64,000 bases of DNA from Mycoplasma enhydrae (GTDB lineage Bacteria; Bacillota_I; Bacilli_A; Mycoplasmatales; Metamycoplasmataceae). The notes below the pieces were generated by a model. It searched no databases, was not told the origin of the DNA, and worked only from the letters and a program-made list of their open reading frames with translations. Where the stretch lies: assembly GCF_017116825.1 (NCBI RefSeq), contig NZ_JAFIRD010000003.1:1-64000 (forward strand), written 5' to 3'. The stretch's first letter is position 1. The number at the start of each line of letters is the position of its first letter. Both the position numbers and the translations under genes were made by a program. Positions 10,453 to 20,999 of this stretch are shown piece after piece.

Positions 10453-13400
10453 ATGAAACAAATATTTGTTCCAGATTCAACATCAATAAAAAAAGTTGAT
10501 ATTAAAAAACTTCATTCATCAAAATACTTAAAACTAGTTAATAATTTACTTGATATAAAAAGTCGTGGAGATAATGCCACATTTTTTAAAACTTCGAATT
10601 TAAGCTTAGATTTAAAAAAAATTATAGGTGCCAAAAATCTTCGTTACATATTTAAAAATAGAGAATTTAAGATTCCTCTAAAAAATTCTTTTGATTCAAA
10701 ATCATTAGTAGAGCTTAAATATGTAAAAACCTATCAAGAATTTATTAGTTGAGCTAAAGAATATGATTATTCAATTACACCTAAAATGACTTCTAATTTA
10801 GAATCAAACTATGAAAAATGGCTTCCAGCTTACAAAAATCGAATCTTGGACCAAAATAGTGATTTTATTAAGACATGAAAAACAAATGCTAAAAGAATTG
10901 AAGAAATTTATGCTGAAACTAGTATTTGGCCTCTATTTATTGGAACTTATTTTATTAAATATCGCAAAGATGATGTGTATTTATATGCTCCTTTTATTTT
11001 AAAATCAGCAAAAATTACTTTTTCTGGAAATTCTGTATATTTAGAAAATGCTGATGAAAATATTATTATTAATGAAAAAATCAAATATTTAATAGAGCAA
11101 CATAGTGACACTAAATTACCAATTTTAGTTAATGGTGAAGAAACAACTATTTTTGATGCTATAGAAAGCATTAAAAATATAAAAGAATTGCAATTTATCA
11201 ATAACTATGATGAAAACATTTTTTTTGAAAACTTAGTTGAAATGTCAAAAAATGATTTTGCTAATGATGGTAATTTAGAAATTTATCCTGGTACTACTTT
11301 ATTTGAAGTAAATCCTGGCGGTACTAAACTGCGTAAAGCAATGATCAATTTAATCTTAGGAGATAAAATTGATAATCTAATTAGAATTGATGACTTACGT
11401 GATTATAGCAAAGAAGCATATGAAAAAGCTTTAGAAAAAAATAATATAGCGCGTGTAACTCCTTCGGATTTTAGTCAAGAAAAAGCTATTGTTGGAACTC
11501 TAAATAATTCTTCAATTATTATTGGCCCACCTGGAACAGGTAAATCACAAACTATAGCTAATATTTTAATTAACATTGCTAAAGCCAATAAGACAGCATT
11601 ATTTATTTCACAAAAAAAAGTGGCTTTGGACGTGGTTTTAAAAAGATTAAATAAATATCAAAATATGATGTTTCAATTTTCAGAATCGGCTAAGGTTAAC
11701 CAAAGTGAAAAAGAATATTTCTACAAACCTATAATTGAATATTTCAAGCAAATAAACACTGCTTATAAATTTAGTGATTTAAGTGATTATAATTCAAGTT
11801 TTTTTACCAAAAATGAACTAAATTATTTAGATGCCAAAGCTGAATTGGGTGAGATATTTGCTCGTGATCTTAAAGCATATCATGGTATAAAAAACCGTGG
11901 CATGGTGCATCAAAATATTCAAAATTTTGCACATTTTTATAAGCTGTATAACAAAATGACCTCAAAAGTCGAGTTTTTAAAAATATTTGAAAATTACAAA
12001 AAAATATCTCGGCGTAAATTAGCCAAAAAATTAGGTTATGCCAAAAAAGAAACTTCTTTATTTCAAATTCCTAGTTTGAAATTTGTAAAAATTTATAATA
12101 ATGCCAAACGGGTAATTAATTTTTACAATTCAAAACTAGCAAGATATGACATAAAAGATTTAGTGCAATTATCTAATTTTATTAGACTAAATTCATTTAT
12201 TGAATTTGATGAAAAAGAAAAAGATTACACTAAATACTGAGACCTTAAAAAATTGGATAACACCACCCCTGAAATGTTAGAAGCAATTTATGATAACTCA
12301 GCTTTTTTAGCTAAAAAAAGATTAGATGAATATCGCCAGCAAGGCGAAAATGAGCGCCAAAAACTTAATAGATTTTTTGGAAGACTAGAAAGAAAAATAA
12401 CTCCTCCATATATAGTTACATCACTATTTTCAGATATTATTAAAAAAGTTTATAACATCTATGTTGGAACTCCAGAAATTTTGGGCAACTTTGTTGATTT
12501 TGAAAAAGATCATTTTGATTATGTAATTTTTGATGAGGCTAGTCAGATCTATATTGAAAAAGCTATACCTTTTATTTCAATTGCTAATAAAGTAATTGTG
12601 GCGGGTGATAGCCAACAAATGCAACCTTCAAATTGATTTAGTACTCGTGATGAATCCGAAGATGAATATAGCGAAGAAGAAATTACATCATTATTAGATT
12701 GAGCAATTAATAACCACCTTCCAAAATATGTACTAGAAATGAACTATCGTTCAAATTCTAGTGAATTAGTTTTATTTTCAAGTAAAGAATTTTATGATTC
12801 TTCTTTAAAAGGCTTAGATAGCTATGCTAAAAGAGAAAAAGCAAGTGTGGAAGTTATTGATGTAAATGGTGAATGGATTGATAATAAAAATGCTGTGGAA
12901 TGTGAAAAGTTAATCAGCATTTGTGAAAAGAACTTAAAAAAATATAATTCAATAATCCTACTAGCCTTTAATAGAAAACAACAAGATTATATTCGAGAGC
13001 AAATTGCATTATTATCACCAAAAATCTTTGAAGTTCTTGAAGATAAAGTAATTTTAAGAAATATAGAAAACATTCAAGGTGACGAAGCTGAATTAGTTAT
13101 AGCTTCTGTAGGTTACACTGCTAAAACCTCTTTACATTCAACTTATATTGGCTCTAAAAAGGGCAGAAATGCGCTTAATGTGGCCATCACAAGAGCCAAA
13201 GATAAAATGATAATAATTAAAAGTATTAAAACAAATGAAATTGATCCTAAAAATGAAAACTTGATGACTTTCAAGCGTTGATTAAACTATATTCAACTAA
13301 AATCATCTGACCAAAAATCATATGTAAATGGCAATACTTCTGAATTTAGTCGTTCTGATAAGAGTCAATTTATTTTTGAAATTCAATCATGACTAAATGA

Positions 13401-13677
13401 ACAAAGTTTTGCTGCGGATATTAAAACTGAACTAAAATACTGTGTTGGTTCATACAATATCGATATGGCAATTTTGGACAATAGAAACAATTTTATAGTT
13501 GGTCTAAACATTGATGATTCTTCTAATGATGTTAATTTAGATAGCTTTATTGAAAAAAGAATTAAAACTGACTTTATGTCAGTTAAGGGTTATCCAATTT
13601 ATCGGATTTCAAGTTTTAGATTTAATGAAAATAAACCATCTATGTTTAAGTTTATTAATACATTAATTAACAAATAA
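10453..13677 (+). CDS. Superfamily 1 (Dna2/UPF1-type) helicase with C-terminal nuclease-like domain
   Basis: 1,074 residues; the ATG at 10453 follows AAGGGG, in preference to an in-frame GTG two codons upstream. Helicase motifs appear in order: Walker A GPPGTGKS (residues about 358-365), Walker B VIFDEAS (about 691-697), motif III AGDSQQMQPSNW, motif IV/V-like NYRSNSSELV (from about 764) and motif VI NVAITRAKDK (about 908-917). This spacing suits AAA_11/AAA_12 SF1 helicases. The last 100 residues (IFEIQSWLNEQSFAADIKTELKYCVGSYNIDMAI) resemble the PD-(D/E)XK-like segment fused to such helicases in many bacteria. The substrate is unknown; roles in repair or defence against foreign nucleic acid are both plausible. 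Strong terminator downstream, own promoter upstream. Confidence 0.85.
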
Positions 13678-13684
13678 TGAAAGC

Positions 13685-13713
13685 ACCTAATCTTAAAAAG
13701 ATTAGGTTTTTTT
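13685..13713 (+). terminator. Terminator after the helicase gene
   Basis: ACCTAATCTT (13685-13694) and AAGATTAGGT (13698-13707) form a perfect 10-bp stem with an AAA loop and a following T run. Confidence 0.9.
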
Positions 13714-13715
13714 AC

Positions 13716-13731
13716 TATAATATATAAATTA
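13716..13731 (+). promoter_or_regulatory. Promoter -10 directly before trmL; predicted leaderless start
   Basis: TATAAT at 13716-13721 ends 9 nt before the trmL ATG at 13731, and no Shine-Dalgarno lies between them. A start site at the usual distance falls on or within 2 nt of the A of ATG. Confidence 0.55.
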
Positions 13732-14258
13732 TGATTAACATTATTTTATATCAACCAGAAATAAGCCCAAATACTGCAAATATTATTAGAACAACATTTG
13801 CAGCTAAGGCTAAATTACATATTATTAAGCCTACTGCTTTTGATTTACATCCACATTGACTAAAGCGTAAAGCTGCAGGCCATTTTCTAAGTGAAATTCA
13901 GCATGAAATTCATGAAAATTATGATTCATTTTATGCTAAATATGGTTCTAAAAATATCTATTACATAACTCGCTATGGCCTAGAAAATTATTCAAACATA
14001 GATTATAAAAACATTTTAGGGAACGATAATGAAATATGAATTATGTTTGGCACAGAGAGCACTGGCATACCCAAAAAAATAATGCAAAATAATATTAAAA
14101 ATTGCTTACGAATTCCAATGAATTCTGAGTGTAGAAGTTTAAACTTAGCAAACTCAGTTGCAATTGTATTGTATGAAATTTTAAGACAAAATAGTTTTGA
14201 AGGCTTATCAGCTTTCGAAAGTCAAAAGGGCAAAGATTTTATACTAAAAAAAGACTAA
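13731..14258 (+). CDS. trmL: tRNA (cytidine/uridine-34-2'-O)-methyltransferase, SPOUT family
   Basis: 175 residues starting MINIILYQPEISPNTANIIR, the typical opening of TrmL/YibK, which 2'-O-methylates the wobble nucleotide of tRNA-Leu with SAM. Conserved SPOUT knot motifs are present: WIMFGTESTGIP (about 101-112) and the C-terminal RIPM...RSLNLANSVAIVLYE. The length matches the family. Two Trp codons are TGA. It is followed after 21 nt by rbgA, probably in one operon. No Shine-Dalgarno precedes the ATG. Confidence 0.92.
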
Positions 14259-14279
14259 TTACATTTTAAAGGATAGGTT

Positions 14280-15125
14280 ATGATTCATTGATTTCCTGGT
14301 CATATGGCTAAACAATTTAAATTATTACAAGAGAAACAAAAACTCTTTGATCTTTTTATTGTTGTTTTAGATGCCAGAATACCTATTAGTTCTTTTAATG
14401 AAGAAATATATAAAATTATTAATAATAAACCAATTCTATTTGTAATTAATAAATCTGATAAAAGCAATATGAATCTTTTAAGACCATTAATAACTAAATA
14501 TGAATCGAGAGGTCAAGTAATCATAACCAATTTAAAAAAGCATGATAGCTATCACAAAATTAATTTGGCTCTAAATAAAGAATACCTTAAATTTAAGGCT
14601 AAAAATGATGCTAAAAATAAATTAACTCCACCACTAAAATGTGTTGTATTGGGTGTGCCTAATGTAGGTAAAAGCACTTTAATTAATACGCTTTCAAAAT
14701 CAAAATCTACAAAAGTAGGTGCCAGTGCAGGTGTAACTAGATCAGAGCAATGAATTAATTGCAAAAACTATATGTTGCTAGATACACCCGGATTATTAAT
14801 GCCTAAAATTGAAAGTGATGAAATTGGAGCTAAACTTGCTCTAGTAGGCTCAATTAGACAAGAAGCAATTGCTTTAAATGAATTGATTTTAGCGCTATAT
14901 CGTTTAATGACTAGATATTATCCTTCAAGACTTCAAGAATTAGGTTTAGATCCTTCTGAAGAAGAAACAATAATTTTTAATAATTTAAATGAATATGCAA
15001 AAGCTAATAATTATTTATTAAAAGACGGCTTATATGATACAAATAAAGCTAGTGTTGCACTTATCAATTATTTTAAGAACATGAATAATGTGATTTTTGA
15101 TACAGATAAGAAAGAAAGGAAATAA
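14280..15125 (+). CDS. rbgA: Ribosome biogenesis GTPase RbgA/YlqF
   Basis: 281 residues beginning MIHWFPGHMAKQFK, the signature N-terminus of YlqF/RbgA, a late 50S assembly GTPase. The circularly permuted GTPase order is visible: G4 NKSD (57-60), then G1 GVPNVGKS (125-132), then G3 DTPG (168-171). The ATG at 14280 follows an AAAGGA site. It sits 21 nt after trmL, and its stop is immediately followed by the SGNH-type gene (ATG 2 nt later), so trmL-rbgA-SGNH looks like one operon. Confidence 0.95.
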
Positions 15126-15127
15126 CT

Positions 15128-17269
15128 ATGTCAGAAAAAATAAGCATAAAATACGTTGCTTTAGGCGATGGTTTAGTGGCCGGATTTAATTCTAAAATAG
15201 GATTTAATACTAATGGGCTTATGAACCAAGATAAAACAATAAATGGTTTAGGTTATCCTTCTTCTTTGGCTTATTTAATAAAAAATAATCCTAAATATGA
15301 ATTAGAAAGTTTTTATAATTTAGGTATCATAACTGGTTCAACTGATTTTCTTTCTGCTTTATTTACAAATGATAAAAAAGCTTTAAAACAAAATATTAAT
15401 AAAATTGATTTATTACAATCATTAGATTGATATTCACTAAATCCCTTTAAGGATTATTTTTCGCAACTATTTAAAGAATGAAATATAAGTAATAATGACT
15501 TTGAAATTATTTCAAAAAGAATTAAAGAAGCTAATTTAATTACTTTAACAGCTGGTTTATATGATTTTTTATCAATGCTTCCTTTTTATGAAATTAAATC
15601 ACTTCACAATTTAACTGGTGAAATTAGAGATGAAAAATTAAAAAATATTAAGAAATTAATTTCAACAGTAAAAATAAAGGTTGAATCGCAACTAATGAAT
15701 TTAATTAGCAAAATTAAAAACATTAATCCTAAAGCTAAAATTGTAATTACTAATTACCCTGAATTATTAATTCATCTAAAAGAAGCAATTAATTCATTCA
15801 TAAATGTAACTAAAATGAACACATTTGATTTATATCACTTTATCTTAGCTTCTTTAAATGAAGCAATTAAAAACGCTGCTGCTAAGTATACAATTGATTA
15901 CGTTGATATTAATGATCAAGAATATTGAACTAAAAATAAAAATTATTTATTTGAAAATATTTTATCTCTATATCCAACTGAAAAAGGATACAAAAAAATT
16001 GCTAGTGATTTATATACAAAATTATTTATAAATACCAAAACACTTAAAAACGATTTGCAAAACTATCAATTTAGCTCAAAATATATTATTAATGAAGAGT
16101 ATTGAACAAATAATTTAGTCACATATCAACCAATAGATAATAATTCAAACAATCTAGAACTTTTTAAAGAGGTTTATGGTTCTAATAAAAACCAAAAAAT
16201 CTATATTTATAGTGATAATGAAAATAAATATTCAACATATTTAGATTCGGGCATTAATTTGGCCAATTTTGTTTCATTATTTATAAGATATGGCAAGACA
16301 CCAATAAGTAAAATAGCTAAAAAAGTTGTATTAGATAAGTTCTCACACTCATTTGAAAAATATAAGACAGTAGATAAAATCATTGAGTTTTTAAATAATG
16401 AACAAAGATCAAAAGAAGTAGCTTTAACTTTATTAAAAGATAGAAAAATAGATAATATATTATTTATTTTAGAAAAAGAATTATTTAAAAAATCTATTGT
16501 TGAAAATAGTCCTATTACTTTCAGTGACATGAAGGACAATTTGAATAGTATTTTAAAGAATAATCAAAACTTAGTTTATGACGTGCTTAAATATTTCTTT
16601 AATTCAGGTTTAATTAATGAATCTAAAACTGAAATAAAAGAAATATTTGAAATTGCAATTAAAGAAGCATTAAATACAAGCTTGCTAAGCTATTTATTTA
16701 ATTTCAAAAACAATAAAAAATTCCAAAAAGTTAGAGAATATCTTTCAAGTTTAGATTCTTTTAAAGAATTTATTGATTTTTTAGTTGAATCAATTATTAA
16801 TTATTCTGATGTTTATGTTAAATTAAATAATTTTGACGAATTTTGAGCTTCTTTTATTGTTAAAAATAAATATAATTTAGTATTTCTGTTTGACAAAATG
16901 TTTATGGAACTATCATCAGAAAATAATTTTGAAAAAACTATTGATTTTGTTATTCAAACCATTCAAACTTCTATTAGAATGCAACACTTAAATGCAAAAG
17001 ACTATAAAAATTTCAGAAATGCTATTACTAAAATATTTTTAATTTTAAAAAATAATCCTAAGTACTTGAATAATATTTTTCTTAGATTCTTAGATAAGAT
17101 TAAAAGCGTTTCACTTTATAATTTAGTGTTTAAATCAAAATCAAAAACCTCAAAAAGAAAAATAAAATGAATTAAATTCATTTCATTAAATAGTTTCTTT
17201 ATTATAGGCCTAAAAGTAGCTAAACACTTAATTACAATCCAACTAATAATTTCAAAAAACAAGTTGTAA
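15128..17269 (+). CDS. SGNH/GDSL-fold protein lacking the catalytic residues, with long helical C-terminal extension
   Basis: 713 residues. The N-terminal ~290 residues follow the SGNH hydrolase layout: block I YVALGDGLVAGFN (9-21), block III LTAGLYDFL (about 141-149) and block V SLYPTEKGYKKIA (280-292). The catalytic residues are replaced: the GDS serine is Gly15, the Asn of GxND is Tyr145, and the DxxH-type Asp and His are Ser280 and Tyr282. The frame is otherwise intact. Residues 300-713 are Lys/Asn/Phe/Ile-rich and mostly helical, with no recognisable domain. No signal peptide is visible. It follows rbgA by 2 nt. The function is unknown; the fold assignment is by motif alignment, and a non-enzymatic role is inferred. 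Confidence 0.75.
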
Positions 17270-17288
17270 AATAATAAAACCTAAAAAC

Positions 17289-17318
17289 TTGAACACACTT
17301 TAGGTCAATCGATATAAT
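17289..17318 (+). promoter_or_regulatory. Probable promoter of the restriction-modification operon
   Basis: TTGAAC (17289-17294), an 18-nt spacer, then TATAAT (17313-17318). Further TATAAT boxes occur at 17323-17328 and 17401-17406, so transcription may start at more than one place before the ATG at 17455. Confidence 0.5.
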
Positions 17319-17360
17319 TTACTATAATTATTAATATTCTATTTTTCGCTTATTTTTCTT

Positions 17361-17383
17361 ATTAATATTTATTAAATATTAAT
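17361..17383. repeat. 23-bp perfect inverted repeat in the R-M promoter region
   Basis: ATTAATATTTA (17361-17371), a single T, then TAAATATTAAT (17373-17383). It lies downstream of the first promoter and at the -35 position of the TATAAT at 17401, where an operator could act. AT-rich DNA makes chance palindromes fairly common. Confidence 0.5.
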
Positions 17384-17454
17384 AGATGATACACTTTATA
17401 TATAATCAATATCAATATAAATAACAAGTGTTTAATGCAAATAAGGAAAAAAAT

Positions 17455-18288
17455 ATGATTTTAAAATATGAAGAATTTTGTGATTTAATTACTAATTTTA
17501 TAGATGAAGGACAAAACTTTTATTTGAATTTATTAAAGAAAATGATTGATAAACCTTCTAGATTTTTAGGGTCATTTAGACTAACAACATTAAATGAAAA
17601 AATTGTACAAAACATTTCCCAGAGCCGAGAAATTAAATTTGGTAGCTTCATTGAATCTATAGTATCTAAATATATAGAAAAATCGGGTGGAAAAATTTTA
17701 AAGCAAAATATTGGCAAAAACGAAAAGCAGGAAAATTTTTTAGTTGACAATCTTTTTGTGTTTAAAGAACAATTATTTTTAGTCGAAATGAAAATAAGAG
17801 ATGACCATGATAGTTCAAAAAAGAGAGGCCAATATTTAAATTTTAAAAGCAAGGTTGAATTAATCACAAAAAAATATGTCGATAAAAAAATTAATGCAAT
17901 AATGTGATTTGTCGATTCCTCATTAATAAAAAATAAAAAATATTATTTATCTAAAATTTCTGATGAAAAAACACCAAATTGTGCTTTCTATTTGTTTTAT
18001 GGAAAAGATTTTTTTGTTCAGATATTCAATAACGAAGAACCTTGAAATGAACTTGTTTCATATATTGAAAAATATAAGAATGAGGCACATACTAAAAATA
18101 TAAAAATCATTGACTTTGATAATAATAAAGAAATATATGAAGCAATGATACAATTACCAGATAAATATTGAAATAAATTAATATCAAATGATGAACAATA
18201 TGTAACTCTTCGTAAATCTTTATTTAAAAATGAGGATTTATTTAATAAAATACAAATAATACGAAATCAAACTAAAAATGGGGGTTAA
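17455..18288 (+). CDS. Type II restriction endonuclease, probable HinfI-like (GANTC)
   Basis: 277 residues; the ATG at 17455 follows AAGGAA. Residues 98-113 (D98 ... VE111MK113) give a PD-(D/E)XK-type D-x12-E-x-K arrangement, preceded by KFGSFIESIVSKYIE and followed by RDDHDSSKKRGQ. The stop codon is 2 nt before the ATG of a methyltransferase that closely resembles M.HinfI. The identity as the cognate nuclease, cutting unmethylated GANTC, is inferred mainly from this context. No controller (C) gene is present. Probably constitutive or operator-controlled from the upstream region. Confidence 0.75.
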
Positions 18289-18290
18289 AT

Positions 18291-19388
18291 ATGAATATTA
18301 AAAACTCAATTATAAAAGGTGATGCAATCGAGGAACTTTCAAAAATTCCAAGCGAAACCTTTGATTTTTGTTTTTCTGACCCTCCTTATTTTTTACAAAT
18401 AGACAATAATAAAGAACTTTATAGAGTGGAAGGCTCTAAGTATAATGGTTGTGATGATGATTGAGATAAGTTTTCTTCGATGGAAGAATACAAAAAATGA
18501 ACACATTTGTGACTTTCAGAAGTAAAAAGGGTTTTAAAACCAAATGGAACTGTTTGTGTAATTTCTGGAATGCAATCTATTTATGAAATTGGCAGCATTT
18601 TAAAAGACTTGGGCTTTTGAATAATAAATGATATTATTTGACAAAAAACCAACCCTACTCCCAATTTTTTAGGCACTAGACTTAACAATAGCCATGAAAC
18701 AATAATATGAGCTGCAAAATCTAAGAAAGCCAAATTTACTTTTAATTATAAAACAGGAAAGTTTTTAAACGATGGCAAACAAATGGGTTCAGTTTGAAAA
18801 ATACCAATTTGTTCTGGAAAAGAAAGATTAAAAGATGAAAACAATATTAAGGTTCATACAACACAAAAACCTAAAAAGCTTATTGATAGAATCATTTATT
18901 TATTTACCAAGCAAGGTGATTGAATATTAGATCCCTTTGGCGGAACAATGACTACTGGTGTATCTGCTAAAGAAGCTGGTAGAAATTATACTTTAATAGA
19001 ACGAGAACTAAAGTATATAAAATATGGCCAAAAAAGACTAGATGAAACTAAACCAAATATTGGTGACATCCAAAAAGGTGTTTATGATATAAAACCAGCT
19101 AGAATAAAAATAGAAGACCTAGTAAAAGAAGGATATTTAAAATTAAATGAGTTTTTTATACACAAAAATGGCGAACAAGCAAGATTAGTAAATACCAAGG
19201 GTCAATTAGAATATAATGGCAATATAAATTCCATGCATGATATAGCTTCTGCTATGATGAATAGAAAAAATAGAGTTAATGCATATGATTATTTATTTGT
19301 TAATAGAAATGGAAATAATGTGTCTATTTCGGATATAAGAGAAAAATATAGATTGGATCACAATTTGCCATTAAAAGTTGATTTTTAA
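18291..19388 (+). CDS. Adenine-N6 DNA methyltransferase, M.HinfI/CcrM family
   Basis: 365 residues, close to M.HinfI. This is a beta-class enzyme: catalytic motif DPPY at 30-33 precedes the SAM-binding motif [10 protein letters not shown] at 214-223. The middle [34 protein letters not shown] (split around residues 123-160) and the C-terminal extension from about 255 ([15 protein letters not shown]) match the HinfI/CcrM pattern with its RAMA-type specificity domain, so GANTC adenine methylation is expected. The usual FxGxG motif is altered (Met instead of the last Gly). Downstream partner of the restriction gene, same transcript. Confidence 0.88.
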
Positions 19389-19447
19389 AAGTCAATAATG
19401 TTTATAATAGACTAAAATTCACAAAATAATGTAATGCAGCTTTATTC

Positions 19448-19466
19448 ATATATATATATATATATA
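19448..19466. repeat. AT dinucleotide tract
   Basis: Nineteen bases of uninterrupted alternating A and T between the convergent methyltransferase and ffh genes. Such tracts can vary in length, but this one is in neither a promoter nor a coding region. Confidence 0.8.
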
Positions 19467-19482
19467 GAACATTAGTTAACTG

Positions 19483-19522
19483 AAAAAAAATGACACCTAA
19501 GCAGTATAGATGTCATTTTTTT
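19483..19522. terminator. Bidirectional terminator between methyltransferase and ffh
   Basis: AAAAAAAATGACA (19483-19495) pairs with TGTCATTTTTTT (19511-19522). The A-run/T-run symmetry serves both the plus-strand methyltransferase and the minus-strand ffh. Confidence 0.8.
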
Positions 19523-19565
19523 AACCTTTATTTTTTGCTATCACCCTTTGTATTTTCAGGGTTTA

Positions 19566-20891
19566 TTATCCCATAATACCTTTTTTTAGTTGAGGATTAG
19601 CTGCCATTTCCTTCATTTGTTTTGACATTCTTTCGAAGTCACTAACTAACATATTAAATTCTCTAGCACTTCTTCCTGAGCCTTTAATTATTCGTTCTTT
19701 TCTACTTGAATTCTTCAATAATTTAGGGTTCTTTTTTTCTAATTCTGTCATTGAATTAATTAAAAAAGTATATATTTTGAATTTACTTTCAGCTTCTTCA
19801 ATTTTTTTATCATCAATTTTATCTGCCATTCCTGGAATCATTCTTAAAATAGCTTTCATTTTACCTAGTTTTTTAATTTGAGCTAAGGAATTCATTAAGT
19901 CACTCAAATCAAACTTTCCAGTAATCATTTTGTAGCCGATTTTTTTCATCATTTTTTCGTCTACTTCTTCCGAGGCCTTTTCAATTAATGTTAAAACATC
20001 TCCCATTCCCAAAATACGGTCTGCCATTCGATCAGGATAAAATATTTCCAATCCAGACATTTTTTCACTAACCCCAATAAATACTATTGGAATATTTAAT
20101 AAATGAGTAATACTTAATGCAGCCCCACCTCTAGCATTAGAGTCTAATTTGGTTATTATTGTTCCATCTAATTTAAGCTCTTTGTGAAATATTTTGGCAG
20201 TGTTAATAACATCTTGACCACTCATTGCATCAATTACTAAAAATATATAATCTGGTTTAGTATATTTTTTGATATTCTTCAGTTCATTCATTAATTCTTC
20301 ATCAATTGCCAAACGACCTGCGGTATCAATAATCACTAAATCATTTTTATTTTTTTCAGCGTGTTCTATTGCATTTTGAGCTATTAAAACAGCATCATTT
20401 TCTTTTTGAGTATAAAAATCAGTTTGAGTTTGTTTAGCCAATTGTTCCAATTGTTCTCTAGCTGCAGGACGGTAAATGTCATCCCCAACTAATAATGTGT
20501 TTTTGAAAGTATTTTTTTTCTTAAAAAATACTGATAATTTAGCAGCCGTTGTTGTTTTACCTGAACCTTGCAAGCCCACCATCATAATTTTAGTTATTGA
20601 AGATTTAGGCTTAATATCAATTGATTTTTGACCTAATATATTAGTTAACTCATCTTTAAATATTTTTAAAACTGTTTGTTGTTGATTTAATTTACCAATA
20701 ATTTGACTGTTAATTGCTTTTTCTTTAACTTGTTTAATAAAGTTTTTAACAACAACAAGATTAACGTCAGCCTCCAACAACGCTAATTTCACATCACGCA
20801 ATACTTCAAGTATATCTTCTTCATTAATAGATAATTTTTTATTAATTTTATCCATTGATTTTTGCATTCTTTTTTGTATAAAATCTAACAT
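19566..20891 (-). CDS. ffh: Signal recognition particle protein Ffh/SRP54
   Basis: 441 residues, normal for Ffh, the GTPase that binds 4.5S RNA and nascent signal sequences and docks with FtsY. The N domain (1-90) is helical. The G domain carries GLQGSGKTTT (106-115), a DTAGR switch and TKLDSNARGG. The Met-rich M domain starts near 310, with MNSLAQIKKLGKMKAILRMIPGM and the C-terminal RRKERIIKGSGR-type helix-turn-helix. The ATG at 20891 is preceded by TGC-TATAAT only 7 nt away and no Shine-Dalgarno, so the mRNA is probably leaderless. FtsY and the SRP RNA are not in this window. Confidence 0.97.
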   Translation of the reverse strand: MLDFIQKRMQKSMDKINKKLSINEEDILEVLRDVKLALLEADVNLVVVKNFIKQVKEKAINSQIIGKLNQQQTVLKIFKDELTNILGQKSIDIKPKSSITKIMMVGLQGSGKTTTAAKLSVFFKKKNTFKNTLLVGDDIYRPAAREQLEQLAKQTQTDFYTQKENDAVLIAQNAIEHAEKNKNDLVIIDTAGRLAIDEELMNELKNIKKYTKPDYIFLVIDAMSGQDVINTAKIFHKELKLDGTIITKLDSNARGGAALSITHLLNIPIVFIGVSEKMSGLEIFYPDRMADRILGMGDVLTLIEKASEEVDEKMMKKIGYKMITGKFDLSDLMNSLAQIKKLGKMKAILRMIPGMADKIDDKKIEEAESKFKIYTFLINSMTELEKKNPKLLKNSSRKERIIKGSGRSAREFNMLVSDFERMSKQMKEMAANPQLKKGIMG

Positions 20892-20898
20892 GTTAAAT

Positions 20899-20907
20899 AT
20901 TATAGCA
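20899..20907 (-). promoter_or_regulatory. Extended -10 of ffh, 7 nt from the ATG (leaderless)
   Basis: On the minus strand TGC-TATAAT (TATAAT at 20904-20899) is followed by ATTTAAC and the ATG at 20891. The transcription start is expected at the ATG itself. Confidence 0.6.
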
Positions 20908-20913
20908 AAGATA

Positions 20914-20935
20914 CTTTAATTAATATTAATTAAAG
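20914..20935. repeat. 22-bp perfect palindrome upstream of the ffh -10
   Basis: CTTTAATTAAT followed directly by ATTAATTAAAG, with no spacer. It sits about 10-31 bp upstream of the ffh -10 box, where the -35 element would be, so it could be an operator. It is also a candidate chance product of AT-rich DNA. Confidence 0.6.
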
Positions 20936-20999
20936 CTCCTGGTTTAATTTAAAGGTATAAATCTTAAAAAATTACTAAAAAGGTCAATTTGTCCAATAA

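Noticed and set aside
17270-19565. Mobile element carrying the R-M system
   Set aside because: No transposase, terminal inverted repeats or target duplications are recognisable around the pair.
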